From Phytohabitans maris (GTDB lineage Bacteria > Actinomycetota > Actinomycetes > Mycobacteriales > Micromonosporaceae): 64,000 nucleotides of DNA. This document shows, in pieces, positions 33,110-42,361 of this stretch (position 1 is the first letter of the stretch; every line of letters begins with the position of its first letter). Under the pieces are notes generated by a model, which saw only the letters and a program-made list of their open reading frames with translations, did no database searches and had not been told where the DNA came from. A program made the position numbers and the translations under genes. The stretch is taken from NCBI RefSeq assembly GCF_031085175.1, contig NZ_JAVHUY010000003.1, positions 248,001 through 312,000 on the forward strand, written 5' to 3'.

Positions 33110-34120
33110 TCAGCCTCCGGTCTTCGGGAAGGTCGTCTGGAAGTGGGGCAGCACCTCGTCCCGAAACAGGGCGAGCGTGCGGAGCATCCGCTCCTGCGGC
33201 AGGTCGTACCACTGCATGCGCAGGATCACGTAGGTGACGCCGAGGTCGGCCAGCTCGCCGAGCCGGCGCACGCACTCCTCCGGCGTGGTGAACAGGTACG
33301 AGTGGGCGGCCACGTCCTGCGCCGCCCCGGCGTCGGAGAGCTGCCGGTAGCTCTCGGTCGCGTCCGGCGCGTTGAACGCGCTGTAGGCCCGGGTCAGGGC
33401 ACCCCGCGCCGCCCGGCCGACCGCCATCGCCCGCTCCGGGTCGGGGTCGAGCACCAGCTCCCGGCGTACGACCACGTCCTGGCCGCCGGCGTCGCGGTAC
33501 CAGCGCAGCACGGTCGTCAGCCGCTCCGGGGTGACGTGCGGCGGGACGATCCAGGCGTCGCCGAGCCGGGCCGCCCGCCGGGCCCCGGTGCGGTGCGCGC
33601 CGGCGCCGACCCAGATCGGCGGCCCGCCCGGGCGTACCGGCGGGAGGCTGATCCGCTGCCCCTTCAGCGCGTAGTGCCGCCCGGTGAAGTCGACCGGCTC
33701 GGCCGTCCACAGTGCACGGACGATCGCCACCGACTCCTCGTACCGGGTGACCCGCTCGGACAGCGGCACGCCGAAGGACTCGAACTCGTTCTCCCGGTAG
33801 CCCAGCCCGAACCCGGCCACGGCCCGGCCGCCGCTGAGGTGGTCGAGCGTCGCGTACGTCTCGGCGACCTCGACCGGGTGGTGCAGCGGGAGGATGAGCA
33901 TGTTGGTGCCGACCGCCATGTCGCCGGCCTCCGCGGCGATCGCGGCGAGCGTCGGGATCGGTTGCAGCGTCGGCAGGTTGCCCAGGTAGTGCTGCAGCAT
34001 CCAGACCGAGGAGAACCCGGCCTCGGCGGCCGCCGCCACCTGCTCGCGCATCGGGCCGACCCGGTCGGCCGGGCGCAGGTTCGGGGGGAAGTCGTTCTGG
34101 ATCGCCAGTCCGAAGCGCAC
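33110..34120 (-). CDS. LLM class flavin/F420-dependent oxidoreductase
   Basis: 336-residue luciferase-like TIM barrel protein. VRFGLAIQNDFPPNLRP start, GTNMLILPLHHPVEVAETYATLD near 75, GRAVAGFGLGYRENEFESFGV near 105 and GGPPIWVGAGAHRTGARRAARLGDAW near 185 are diagnostic. Such enzymes use F420 or reduced flavin; which one cannot be decided from the motif. In this operon, between acyl-CoA dehydrogenase and a BadI-like crotonase, it may oxygenate or reduce a cyclic CoA ester. GTG at 34120 is 2 bp after the dehydrogenase stop. Confidence 0.9.
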   Translation of the reverse strand: MRFGLAIQNDFPPNLRPADRVGPMREQVAAAAEAGFSSVWMLQHYLGNLPTLQPIPTLAAIAAEAGDMAVGTNMLILPLHHPVEVAETYATLDHLSGGRAVAGFGLGYRENEFESFGVPLSERVTRYEESVAIVRALWTAEPVDFTGRHYALKGQRISLPPVRPGGPPIWVGAGAHRTGARRAARLGDAWIVPPHVTPERLTTVLRWYRDAGGQDVVVRRELVLDPDPERAMAVGRAARGALTRAYSAFNAPDATESYRQLSDAGAAQDVAAHSYLFTTPEECVRRLGELADLGVTYVILRMQWYDLPQERMLRTLALFRDEVLPHFQTTFPKTGG

Positions 34121-34122
34121 GC

Positions 34123-35259
34123 CTACACCTCCGTGTACCGGCGGATCAGCTGCTTGGCGAGCGAGTCCAGCAGCACCTCGGTCGAGCCCTCGTAGACGCG
34201 CATCGGGCGGGCCTCGCGGTAGAGCCGTTCGATCGCCGAGCCGCGGACCAGCCCGAAGCGCCCCATCACCTGTACGCAGCGGTCCACCACCCGGCCGGCG
34301 GCCTCGGTCGCGCCGACCTTGGCCATCGAGGAGAGGTGCAGCCCTTCGCGCGGGTCGCGGGCCGCCGCGGCGGCCGCGCGGTAGGTGAGCGCCCGGGCCA
34401 TCTCGATCTCCGTCCAGCAGGTGGCGAGCATCGCGGGTACCGGGCCGAGCCGGGCCAGCGGCGTGCCGAACTGCTCCCGGCCGGCGGTGTGCCGCACCGC
34501 CTCGCGCAGCGCCGCCTCGGCGAGCCCGACCGCGGCCCCGGCGACCGAGACCCGGAACGTGGCGAGCGTGTCGAGCACCGGCCGGAACCCCTTGCCCGCC
34601 GTGCCGACCAGGTGGTCCGCCGGGACCCGTACCCGGTCCAGGACGACGTCGCCGAGCACGTGCGGGGCGATGATCTGGTGCGGCCTCTCGACGGTGACGC
34701 CGGGGGTCCGCGCGGGAACCGCCACGAGCGAGTACCCGTCGCCGTCGCGGGCGAGCACCGTGTAGAGGTCGGCGTCGCCGGCGTTGGTGATGAACGACTT
34801 GCGCCCCTCGACCACCAGCTCGCCGCCGTCCCGGGTCAGGGTGGTGGTGATCGCGCGCAGGTCGGAGCCGACGTCCGGCTCGGTCAGCCCGAGGGCGGCG
34901 ATCGCGTCGAGCCGCCCGATCGGGCCGAGCCACCGCCGCTGTACCGCCGGGGAGCCGCCGACGCCGATCGCGTGGCTGCCGATGCCCTGCATCACGAAGA
35001 GCGAGTCGAGGTGGGCGCTGGTCGCGGCGAATTGTTCACGGACCACGGTGACGGCGAGCGAGTCGACCCGCTCGGCGCGGCCGCCGTACTCCCCGGGGAC
35101 GGTCAGCGCGACCAGGCCGCTCCCGGCGAGGGCGGCGCGCATGTGCGGGTCGACGTCGTCGCGCTCGTCCGCCTCGGCGGCCCGGTCGCGCACCGAGTCG
35201 GCGAGGGCCCGGGCCTCGGCCCGCAGCGCCAGGTACGGCTCCGGCAGCTCGAAGAGCAC
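34123..35259 (-). CDS. Acyl-CoA dehydrogenase
   Basis: 378-residue FAD-dependent acyl-CoA dehydrogenase. Blocks: LTVPGEYGGRA, ALGLTEPDVGSDLRAITTTL (FAD/substrate region near 130), REQFGTPLARLGPVPAML near 245 and the C-terminal RVYEGSTEVLLDSLAKQLIRR. GTG at 35259 is chosen because AAAGGGG lies 7 bp upstream and the family N-terminus begins there; an earlier ATG at 35352 would add an unconserved 31 residues into the divergent promoter. It leads the leftward operon ACAD-LLM-crotonase and is divergent to an SDR gene. Confidence 0.92.
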   Translation of the reverse strand: MLFELPEPYLALRAEARALADSVRDRAAEADERDDVDPHMRAALAGSGLVALTVPGEYGGRAERVDSLAVTVVREQFAATSAHLDSLFVMQGIGSHAIGVGGSPAVQRRWLGPIGRLDAIAALGLTEPDVGSDLRAITTTLTRDGGELVVEGRKSFITNAGDADLYTVLARDGDGYSLVAVPARTPGVTVERPHQIIAPHVLGDVVLDRVRVPADHLVGTAGKGFRPVLDTLATFRVSVAGAAVGLAEAALREAVRHTAGREQFGTPLARLGPVPAMLATCWTEIEMARALTYRAAAAAARDPREGLHLSSMAKVGATEAAGRVVDRCVQVMGRFGLVRGSAIERLYREARPMRVYEGSTEVLLDSLAKQLIRRYTEV

Positions 35260-35381
35260 CCCATCCCCTTTCGACGTGACGCCGATCGCGGCGGGCTGCC
35301 GCCCGTCCGGGCCGGCCGCTTGCTGTGCCTCGACGCGAATCATGATTACCATAACAAGGAATACCGGCCGGAAGGAGAGCC
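35260..35381. promoter_or_regulatory. Divergent promoter region (acyl-CoA dehydrogenase / SDR)
   Basis: 122-bp spacer. It contains TTGCTG-N17-TGATTA toward the SDR gene (weak) and the AT-rich block ATCATGATTACCATAAC, whose complement carries TTATGGTAA. Related TAATGGTA-like octamers occur at 10290, 20674 and 41117 in other promoters of the island. Confidence 0.3.
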
Positions 35382-36149
35382 ATGACCGCGCCGTACGCCG
35401 GCACCCCCTTCGACCTCACCGGGAAGGTCGCGCTGGTCACCGGCGGCAGCCGCGGCCTGGGCGCGCGGATCGGGCTGGGCCTCGCCCGGGCCGGTGCCGA
35501 CATCGTGGTGGCCAGCCGCGACCTGGACTCGTGCCGGCACCAGGCCGAGCGGATCACCGCCGAGACCGGGCGGGCGGCGCTGCCGTACGGCGTCCACGTC
35601 GGACACTGGGCCGAGCTGCCCGGCCTGGTCGACGCCGCGTACGAGCGGTTCGGGCGGATCGACGTGCTGGTCAACAACGCCGGGATGTCACCGGTCTACG
35701 ACACCCTCGAATCGGTCAGCGAGGAGCTGTTCGACAAGGTGATCGGGGTCAACCTCAAGGGCCCGTTCCGCCTCTCCGCCCTGGTCGGCGCGAGGATGGC
35801 CGCCGGCGCGGGCGGCAGCATCGTCAACGTCTCCAGCGGCGTCGGCGTACGGCCGCGGGCCGGCGTGTTGCCGTACGCGGCGGCCAAGGCGGGGCTCAAC
35901 AACCTCACCGTCGGGCTGGCCCACACGTACGGCCCGTCGGTGCGCTGCAACGCGGTCGTCTGCGGCACGTTCCTCACCGACGTCAGCCGGCACTGGGACC
36001 CGGAGGCGTTCGCCGCGCGGGCCGCCACGTTCGCCCTGCGCCGCGGCGGGCAGCCCGAGGAGATCGTCGGCACCGTCCTCTACCTCGCCTCGGCCGCCTC
36101 CAGCTTCACCACCGGCGCCCTCATCACCGTCGACGGCGGCCAACCCTGA
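35382..36149 (+). CDS. SDR family oxidoreductase
   Basis: 255-residue classical SDR: ALVTGGSRGLGARIGLGLA at ~16-34, VNNAGMSP near 92, catalytic Ser in NVSSGVGVRP and Tyr-Lys in YAAAKAG, C-terminal TTGALITVDGGQP. AAGGAGAG precedes the ATG by 3 bp. It stands alone between a divergent acyl-CoA dehydrogenase and a convergent CoA-transferase (7-bp gap). Likely a hydroxyacyl-CoA or alcohol dehydrogenase of the same pathway. Confidence 0.92.
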   Translation: MTAPYAGTPFDLTGKVALVTGGSRGLGARIGLGLARAGADIVVASRDLDSCRHQAERITAETGRAALPYGVHVGHWAELPGLVDAAYERFGRIDVLVNNAGMSPVYDTLESVSEELFDKVIGVNLKGPFRLSALVGARMAAGAGGSIVNVSSGVGVRPRAGVLPYAAAKAGLNNLTVGLAHTYGPSVRCNAVVCGTFLTDVSRHWDPEAFAARAATFALRRGGQPEEIVGTVLYLASAASSFTTGALITVDGGQP

Positions 36150-36156
36150 GGCCGCG

Positions 36157-37362
36157 TCACGCCGGGGCGGTTACGCCGGCGGCGCGGAGGGTGGCCCGCT
36201 CCCCCTCGTCCAGGCCGAGCAGTTCGGCCAGGATCTCGTCGGTGTGCTGGCCGATCTCCGGGACGCCGTCGTACCCGGGCGGTGCCGAGCCGGCCAGGTG
36301 CAACACCGGGCCGGGCATCAGGACGCGGCCGAGCACGTCGTTGCCGGTCAGCTCGACGAGCGTGCGTTCGCGGAAGTGGGGGTCGGCCACGATGTCCCGC
36401 GCGTCGTTGACCGCGGACGTGACCACCTCGTGCTTCTCCAGTACGGCCAGGATCTCGTCCCGCGGGCGGCTCGCCACCCAGGCGCTCACCTCGGCCTGGA
36501 TCGCGTCGTTGTTGGCCATCCGGGCGACGTTGGTGGCGAACCGCGGGTCGAGCAGCAGGTCCGGGCGGCCCATCGCGGCGAAGAGGCGTTCGGCGATGGT
36601 CTGGTTGGAGGCGGCGATGGAGAGCCATCCGCCGTCGGCGGCCTGGTAGATCCCGCGCGGCGAGGCCGAGCCGGTGCCGTTGCCCACGCGGCCCTGGATC
36701 TCGCCGCTGGTCTGGTACTTGAGGATCATGTCGCCGACGATGAACATCAGCGGCTCGTAGAGGGCCACGTCGACGACGTCGCCGGCGCCGGTGCGTTCGC
36801 GGCGGAAGAGCGACATGGCGGTGCCCATCGCGGCGGCGATCCCGGCGATCGAGTCGGCGAAGCCGAACGGCGGTGAGGTCGGCGGCGTCTGCGGCCAGCC
36901 GTTGACGTACGCGAAGCCGCTGCCGGTCTCGGCCACCGTGCCGAAGCCGGGCCGCTCCCGGTACGGGCCGGTCTGCCCGAAGCCGGAGACCCGGGTGAGC
37001 ACGAGGCCGGGGTTGTCCGCGCGGAGCGTGTCGTAGCCGAGTCCCCAGCTCTCCAGCCGGCCCGGGCGGAACGACTCGATCACCACGTCGCAGCGCGCGG
37101 CGAGGCGGCGTACCAGGTCTCTCCCCTCGGCGCGGCGCAGGTCGACGGCGACCGACCGCTTGCCGGCGTTGAGCCGGCTGAAGCCCAGCGCCAGCCCGTC
37201 CTTGCGCGGGGTCCACTGCCGGGCGTAGTCGCCGGTGCCCGGCGGCTCCACCTTCACCACGTCGGCGCCGAAGTCGCGCAGCATCCGCCCGGCGGTCGGG
37301 GCGGCGTACATGGTGCCGAGCTCGAGCACCCGGACCCCGGCCAGCGGCGGCGTGCCGGTCAT
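36157..37362 (-). CDS. CaiB/BaiF (family III) CoA-transferase
   Basis: 401 residues. N-terminus LAGVRVLELGTMYAAPTAGRMLRDFGADVVKVEPP, GKRSVAVDL, VSGFGQTGPY, nucleophilic Asp in FGFADSIAGIAAA near 190, VVDVALYEPL. ATG overlaps the CitE-like gene stop. The pairing CoA-transferase plus CitE-type lyase is what is seen in itaconate/citramalate and similar dicarboxylate routes, where a dicarboxylic acid is activated and split; that assignment is only an inference here. Confidence 0.93.
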   Translation of the reverse strand: MTGTPPLAGVRVLELGTMYAAPTAGRMLRDFGADVVKVEPPGTGDYARQWTPRKDGLALGFSRLNAGKRSVAVDLRRAEGRDLVRRLAARCDVVIESFRPGRLESWGLGYDTLRADNPGLVLTRVSGFGQTGPYRERPGFGTVAETGSGFAYVNGWPQTPPTSPPFGFADSIAGIAAAMGTAMSLFRRERTGAGDVVDVALYEPLMFIVGDMILKYQTSGEIQGRVGNGTGSASPRGIYQAADGGWLSIAASNQTIAERLFAAMGRPDLLLDPRFATNVARMANNDAIQAEVSAWVASRPRDEILAVLEKHEVVTSAVNDARDIVADPHFRERTLVELTGNDVLGRVLMPGPVLHLAGSAPPGYDGVPEIGQHTDEILAELLGLDEGERATLRAAGVTAPA

Positions 37363-38237
37363 CGCGCACCCCCGTGCAGCGCCAGCCACTCCAGCGCGGT
37401 CTCGTAGTGCGCCCGGTCGACGTGCACGCCGGCGTAGCGGACCGCGCCCGCCCCGTCCGCGACCGCCTTCTCGTAGGCCTCGACGAGTCCACTGTGGAAC
37501 GCGACCTGCTCCGCGCTCGGCGTGAACACCTCGTTGATCACCGGTACGTGCCGGGGGTGGATCGCGATCATGCCGCGGAAGCCGAGCCGGCGGCCGCGGG
37601 TGGCGAAGTCGCGCAGGCCGTCGAGGTCGTCGAGGCGTTCCCAGAGCCCGGTCACCGGGTGGATGCCGGCGCCCCGGCAGGCGAGCAGGATCCGGCTGCG
37701 CAGGTAGAGCGTCTCCTCGCCGCCGGGCGTCCACTCGAAGCCGACCGCGCGGGTGACGTCGGCGTGCTCGGCGGTCGGGCCGACCATCGCGCCGACCCGG
37801 GGTCCGACGGCGATCGCCGCGCAGTGCTGGATCGCCGCCACGGTCTCGGCCGGCACGAACAGCTCCAGGCCGGCCACGCCGTTGCGCCGCTCGAAGTGGT
37901 CGAGCAGCGCGTCGAAGCGCACGACGTCCTCCACCGAGGCCACCTTGGGCGGGAAGACGAAGTCGAGGCCGGGCACCACGACCTCCTCCAGGTCCGCGCC
38001 GGCGAGGCCGGTGGCGAGCGGGTTCACCCGTACCCCGATGCCGATCGTGGCGTCCGCGGCGCGCAACCGCGCGACGGAGGCCGCGACCACCGCGCGCGCC
38101 GCCGCCTTCTCGCCCTCCGGGACGGAGTCCTCCAGATCGAGGACGACGGCGTCCGCGCCACTCGCGGCGGCCTTCTCCGCCCAGCCCGGGCGGTGGCCCG
38201 GCACGAACAGGATCGACCGGTACGGGCGCATGGTCAT
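37359..38237 (-). CDS. HpcH/HpaI-CitE family CoA-ester lyase
   Basis: 292 residues. SILFVPGHRPGWAEKAAASG, AVVLDLEDSVPEGEKAAAR with the metal-binding Glu/Asp, RVNPLATG with the catalytic Arg, VFPPKV and LFVPAETVAAI follow the CitE/citramalyl-CoA/malyl-CoA lyase pattern. Two ATGs (38237, 38231) are possible; 38237 overlaps the ligase stop. The enzyme would cleave a 3-hydroxy-3-carboxyl or malyl-type CoA ester, releasing acetyl-CoA with pyruvate or glyoxylate; glyoxylate would explain malate synthase in the same island. Confidence 0.9.
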   Translation of the reverse strand: MTMRPYRSILFVPGHRPGWAEKAAASGADAVVLDLEDSVPEGEKAAARAVVAASVARLRAADATIGIGVRVNPLATGLAGADLEEVVVPGLDFVFPPKVASVEDVVRFDALLDHFERRNGVAGLELFVPAETVAAIQHCAAIAVGPRVGAMVGPTAEHADVTRAVGFEWTPGGEETLYLRSRILLACRGAGIHPVTGLWERLDDLDGLRDFATRGRRLGFRGMIAIHPRHVPVINEVFTPSAEQVAFHSGLVEAYEKAVADGAGAVRYAGVHVDRAHYETALEWLALHGGAR

Positions 38238-39874
38238 CCCGCCGCCCACACGGTCCGGTCGGCGGTGTCCGGGGTGATGCCCTCGTCGCGGAGCGCCGCC
38301 TTGCGCACCTTCTCGCTCGGCGTCTTGGGCAGCGCGTCGGCGAACCGCACGAACCGGGGCGTGGCGAACGCCGGGATCTTGCCGGCGCAGAACTCCCACA
38401 GCTCCCCCGCGGTGACCGGCGCGTCGGTGACCACGACCGCCAGCACCTCGTCCTCGCCCGCCTCGACGCCGGCCGGTACCCCGATGACCGCGCACTCGCG
38501 GACCGCCGGGTGCTGCAGGATCGCCTGCTCCACCTCGTACGAGCTGATGTTTTCGCCGCGGCGGCGCAGCGCGTCCTTGTACCGGTCGACGAAGTAGTAC
38601 CAGCCCTCCTCGTCGCGGCGCAGCGCGTCACCGGTGTGGAACCACAGGTTGCGCCACGCCTCGACGGTCTTCTCCGGCATGTTGTAGTAGCCGAGGCTGC
38701 ACGTCCACGGGTGCTTGTAGCGGACCACGAGCTCGCCCACCTCGCCGACCGGCACCTCCCGGTCGGTCTCCGGGTCGACCAGCCGCGCCTCGAACCACTC
38801 GCTGGCCAGCAGCCCGGCCGCGCCCGGCGGGCGGATCTCGCCGTACGGCGACAGGATCGGCGCGCTGGTCTCGGTGAGCCCGAACGCGTCGACGAACGAC
38901 TCCACGCCGAAGCGCTCCATGAACGGCCGCAGGATCGAGCTCGCGGTCGGAGCGGCGTAGACGCAGCGCAGCCGGTTGTCGGCGTCGTCCCAGCGAGGCT
39001 TCTGCTTCCAGACGAAGTCCATCATCACGCCGACGAAGTTGGTGACCGTGACCGCGTCGTCGCGGACGTGGTCGATCCACCGGCTGGCGCTGAACTTGCG
39101 CCGCACCACCACCCGCGCGCCCGCGACGATCGCCGGGTACGCCGCCATGAACTGGGCGTTGCCGTGAAACAGGGGCGTGGTGGTCAGGTACGTGTCGTCG
39201 GCGGTGAGCCGGGTCAGCCAGACCACCTCCTGCCCGAAGAAGTACATCTGCGCGTGCGGCATCGCCACGCCCTTGGAGGGGCCGGTGGTGCCGGAGGTGA
39301 AGAAGATCGAGGCGAGGCTGGTCGGTGACGGGTCGGGCAGCGCCAGCCGCGCGCCGTCGAGCAGCGCCTCCCAGCGGTCGGCCCGCCAGCCGTTGGTGCG
39401 CAGCAGCTCGACCGCCTTGTCGGCCTGCCCGGTGTCGACCACCCAGAAGTGCTCGATGCCGCGGGCGTGCTCGGCGATCGCCACGAACCGCTCGGCGTGC
39501 ACGTCGTCGACCACCGCCCAGCGCGGCCGTACCGTCTGGGTCTGGTGGCGCAGGAACTCCCCCTCGTACGCCGTGTTGATCGGCACCTCGACCAGCCCGC
39601 CGACCGCCGTGCCGAACCAGCTCCGGACGAACTGCGACGAGTTGGCCGCCATGATCAGCACCCGGTCGCCCGCTTCCGCGCCGGCCGCGTACCAGGCGCC
39701 GGCGATCGCCTCGGCCTCGGCGAGCGCCTCCGCGTACGTCCACTGCGCCTCCTCGTCCGGGCAGGCCAGGACGGTGGCGTGCGGCCGGGCGGCGGCGTGC
39801 GCGCGCAGCACGGTGGCGAGTGACCACTCGTCCCGCGGGAAGTTGGGTACGGTGCCGGTGTACTCCCTGGCCAT
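38234..39874 (-). CDS. AMP-forming acyl-CoA ligase
   Basis: 546-residue ANL-superfamily ligase. Phosphate loop FFTSGTTGPSKGVAMPH near 175, FGLTETSAPI near 315, YYFVDRYKDALRRRGENISSYEVE hinge near 430-450 and the catalytic Lys in KTPSEKVRKAAL near 528. Overall pattern is like crotonobetaine/carnitine-CoA or medium-chain fatty-acid ligases. It follows an acyl-CoA dehydrogenase gene and precedes CitE and CaiB genes, so one leftward operon encodes activation, dehydrogenation and cleavage. Confidence 0.92.
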   Translation of the reverse strand: MAREYTGTVPNFPRDEWSLATVLRAHAAARPHATVLACPDEEAQWTYAEALAEAEAIAGAWYAAGAEAGDRVLIMAANSSQFVRSWFGTAVGGLVEVPINTAYEGEFLRHQTQTVRPRWAVVDDVHAERFVAIAEHARGIEHFWVVDTGQADKAVELLRTNGWRADRWEALLDGARLALPDPSPTSLASIFFTSGTTGPSKGVAMPHAQMYFFGQEVVWLTRLTADDTYLTTTPLFHGNAQFMAAYPAIVAGARVVVRRKFSASRWIDHVRDDAVTVTNFVGVMMDFVWKQKPRWDDADNRLRCVYAAPTASSILRPFMERFGVESFVDAFGLTETSAPILSPYGEIRPPGAAGLLASEWFEARLVDPETDREVPVGEVGELVVRYKHPWTCSLGYYNMPEKTVEAWRNLWFHTGDALRRDEEGWYYFVDRYKDALRRRGENISSYEVEQAILQHPAVRECAVIGVPAGVEAGEDEVLAVVVTDAPVTAGELWEFCAGKIPAFATPRFVRFADALPKTPSEKVRKAALRDEGITPDTADRTVWAAG

Positions 39875-39919
39875 CTCTCGCCCTTCTAGCGCTCGGTCCT
39901 GCTCTGCTGGTGAAGCGCG

Positions 39920-41092
39920 CTAGCGCCGCTGGTCGAAGGAGCGCCCGAGCATCTCCGAGACGATCCTGATCCGCTGCATCGTCGGCGTGCCACCGGCCAG
40001 CGCCCAGCCGTGCGCGTCGCGGTGCAGCCGCTCGATGCCGTACTCCTCGGTGTAGCCGTTTCCGCCGTGCAGCTGCATCGCCAGGTCGGAGACGCGCTTG
40101 GCCATCTCGTTGGCGGTGCACTTGGCCAGCGACACCTCCAGCGGCACCGGCATCCCGGTGCCCGCGTGGTGCGCCGCGCGCAACAGCAGCTGCCGGGCCG
40201 CCTCCACCTGCATCATCATGTCCGCCAGGGTGAGCTGGATGTTCTGGAACTCGATCAGCGGCTTGCCGAACTGGACGCGGTCCTGCGCGTACCGCAGGCT
40301 CCGGTCGAGCGCGGCCTGCCCGATCGCCAGGCTCATCGTGGCGTTGCCGAGGCGCTCGATCGAGAACGCGGTGAAGAGCTGGCGGAAGCCGCCGGCGCCG
40401 ATCAGCAGGTTCTCCTCCGGCACCTCGACGTCGTCGAAGACCACGTCGGCGCTGGGTATGCCGCGAAACCCCATCAGCCGCTCGGGCTGGCCGAAGCTGA
40501 CGCCGGGACGGTCGGCCTCCACGATGATCGCCCCGATCCCCTTGGCGCCGGGCGCGTCCGAGATCCGGGCGTACACCAGGTAGCTGTCCGCCTCGCTGCC
40601 GTTGGAGATCCAGCGCTTGGTGCCGTTCACCGTGTACCGGCCGCCGGCGAGCTTGGCCCGGGTGGTCATGTCGGTGGCGGCGGAGCCGGCGTCCGGCTCG
40701 GAGATCGCCACCGCCATCGTGGTCTCGCCGCTGACGATCGGCGGCAGGAACCGCTCCCGCTGCCGCTCGGTGCCGAGCTGGGCGACCACCTGCGCCGGGC
40801 CCGTGTTCGCCTCGAAGACCTGGAACGCGGCGGGCCGGCACTCCTTGGCCAGCTCCTCGATCACCACCAGGGCGTCGAGGATCGGCCGCCCGGAGCCGCC
40901 GTACCGCTCCTGGTGGGCGATGCCGAGCAGGCCGAGCGACCCGAGGAACCGCCGCTCCTCGATCGGAAACCGGGTGCGCTCGCGGTCCCAGAGCTCGGCA
41001 CGGGGTGCGTAGCGCTCGCGTGCCAGCTGCCGGGCCGCGTCCTGGATCTCCTCGCGCCCCTCGCTCCAGGACGTTGCGTCAAGATTCGTCAC
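39920..41092 (-). CDS. Acyl-CoA dehydrogenase
   Basis: 390 residues: MAVAISEPDAGSAATDM FAD region near 125, YTVNGTKRWISNGSEAD, VQFGKPLIEFQNIQLTLADM near 265, MQLHGGNGYTEEYGIERLHRDA with the catalytic-base region near 355-365. GTG at 41092 is the likely start (an ATG in another frame overlaps it), after GGGAGG 7 bp upstream. It leads the operon ACAD-ligase-CitE-CaiB, divergent to thiolase. The MQLHGGNGYTEEYG segment places the enzyme among short/medium-chain and isovaleryl-type dehydrogenases. Confidence 0.93.
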   Translation of the reverse strand: MTNLDATSWSEGREEIQDAARQLARERYAPRAELWDRERTRFPIEERRFLGSLGLLGIAHQERYGGSGRPILDALVVIEELAKECRPAAFQVFEANTGPAQVVAQLGTERQRERFLPPIVSGETTMAVAISEPDAGSAATDMTTRAKLAGGRYTVNGTKRWISNGSEADSYLVYARISDAPGAKGIGAIIVEADRPGVSFGQPERLMGFRGIPSADVVFDDVEVPEENLLIGAGGFRQLFTAFSIERLGNATMSLAIGQAALDRSLRYAQDRVQFGKPLIEFQNIQLTLADMMMQVEAARQLLLRAAHHAGTGMPVPLEVSLAKCTANEMAKRVSDLAMQLHGGNGYTEEYGIERLHRDAHGWALAGGTPTMQRIRIVSEMLGRSFDQRR

Positions 41093-41103
41093 ATGGGCCT
41101 CCC

Positions 41104-41142
41104 TGCTATTGATGCTATTGGTATGCAGAGATAGTTTGTCAA
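41104..41142. promoter_or_regulatory. Divergent promoter region with direct repeat and shared decamer
   Basis: Tandem 9-mers TGCTATTGA/TGCTATTGG (41104-41121) run into TGGTATGCAG (41119-41128), identical to 10293-10302. On the minus strand TTGACA (41137-41142) and TAGCAT (41112-41117) are 19 bp apart and could drive the dehydrogenase operon. The thiolase ATG is only 3 bp beyond the -35, so thiolase transcription must start very close to its ATG. Confidence 0.4.
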
Positions 41143-41144
41143 GC

Positions 41145-42296
41145 ATGGGAGCCGCCTTGATCGTCGACGCCGTCCGTTCTCCGATGGGTCGCGGGAAGGC
41201 CGGTGGCGCGCTGTCCGGCACGCACCCGGTCGACCTGCTGGCCGGCGTCCTCACCGCGCTGGTCGAACGGACCGGCGTCGACCCGGCCACCGTCGACGAC
41301 GTGCTCGTCGGCTGCGTCGGCCAGAACCTCGAACAGTCCGCCACCCCCGGCCGGCAGGCCTGGCTCGCGGCCGGCTACCCCGAGCACGTGCCGTCCGTGA
41401 CGGTCGAGCGGAAGTGCGGCTCGGGCCAGCAGGCGATCGAGTTCGCGCACTGGGGCATCGCCGCCGGCGCGTACGACCTGGCGATCGCGGGCGGCGTCGA
41501 GTCGATGAGCCGGGTCCCGATGGGCTCGGCGCGCGGCGACGCCGACCCGTTCGGCCCGGCCGTGCGCGCCCGCTACCCCGACCTGGTGCCGCAGGGCGTC
41601 TCCGCCGAGCTCGTCGCCGAGAAGTGGAAGCTCTCCCGCGGCGACCTCGACGCCTTCGCGGCCCGGTCCCACCGGCTCGCGGCGCGGGCGGCCGGGAGCG
41701 GCGGCTTCGCCGACGAGATCGTGCCGATCAGCGGCGTGACCGCGGACGAGACGATCCGCCCCGGCACGTCCGTCGAGGTGCTCGCGGGCCTGCGCCCGTC
41801 GTTCAACAGCGCCAAGTTTCCCGAGCTGGACTGGAAGATCACCGCCGGCAACAGCTCCCAGCTCACCGACGGCGCGGCCGCGCTGCTGCTGGCCAGCCCG
41901 GAGCGGGCCGCCGCCCTGGGGCTGCGCCCGCGCGCCCGGATCGTCGCCTCGGCGGTCTGCGGCGACGACCCGGTGCTGATGCTGACCGGCCCGATCCCCG
42001 CCACGCACAAGGTCCTCGCCAAGGCCGGACTCTCCATTTCGGACATCGACGCGGTCGAGGTGAACGAGGCGTTCGCGCCGGTACCGCTCGCCTGGCTCGC
42101 CGAGTTCGACCTGGACCCGGAGCGGCTCAACCCGCGCGGCGGCGCGATCGCCCTGGGACACCCGCTCGGCGCCTCCGGCGCCCGGCTCATGACCACGCTG
42201 GTCAACCACCTCGAACAGACCGGCGGCCGGTACGGGCTGCAGGTCATGTGCGAGGCCGGCGGCATGGCCAACGCCACGATCATCGAACGGCTCTAG
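41145..42296 (+). CDS. Thiolase (acetyl-CoA acyltransferase)
   Basis: 383 residues. Nucleophilic Cys91 in RKCGSGQQAIE, NEAFAP near 310, GGAIALGHPLGASGARL near 335-350 and the second active-site Cys369 in VMCEAGG. Performs thiolytic release of acetyl-CoA from a 3-ketoacyl-CoA in the last step of beta-oxidation. ATG at 41145 gives the normal family start MGAALIVDAVRSP. First gene of a rightward operon with SDR and enoyl-CoA hydratase. Confidence 0.95.
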   Translation: MGAALIVDAVRSPMGRGKAGGALSGTHPVDLLAGVLTALVERTGVDPATVDDVLVGCVGQNLEQSATPGRQAWLAAGYPEHVPSVTVERKCGSGQQAIEFAHWGIAAGAYDLAIAGGVESMSRVPMGSARGDADPFGPAVRARYPDLVPQGVSAELVAEKWKLSRGDLDAFAARSHRLAARAAGSGGFADEIVPISGVTADETIRPGTSVEVLAGLRPSFNSAKFPELDWKITAGNSSQLTDGAAALLLASPERAAALGLRPRARIVASAVCGDDPVLMLTGPIPATHKVLAKAGLSISDIDAVEVNEAFAPVPLAWLAEFDLDPERLNPRGGAIALGHPLGASGARLMTTLVNHLEQTGGRYGLQVMCEAGGMANATIIERL

Positions 42297-42361
42297 CTCT
42301 CCGGCCCGCGCGCCGGCCGCGGCCCGGGCCCGCGGCGACACGTCACGAACGGGAGGCCCAT

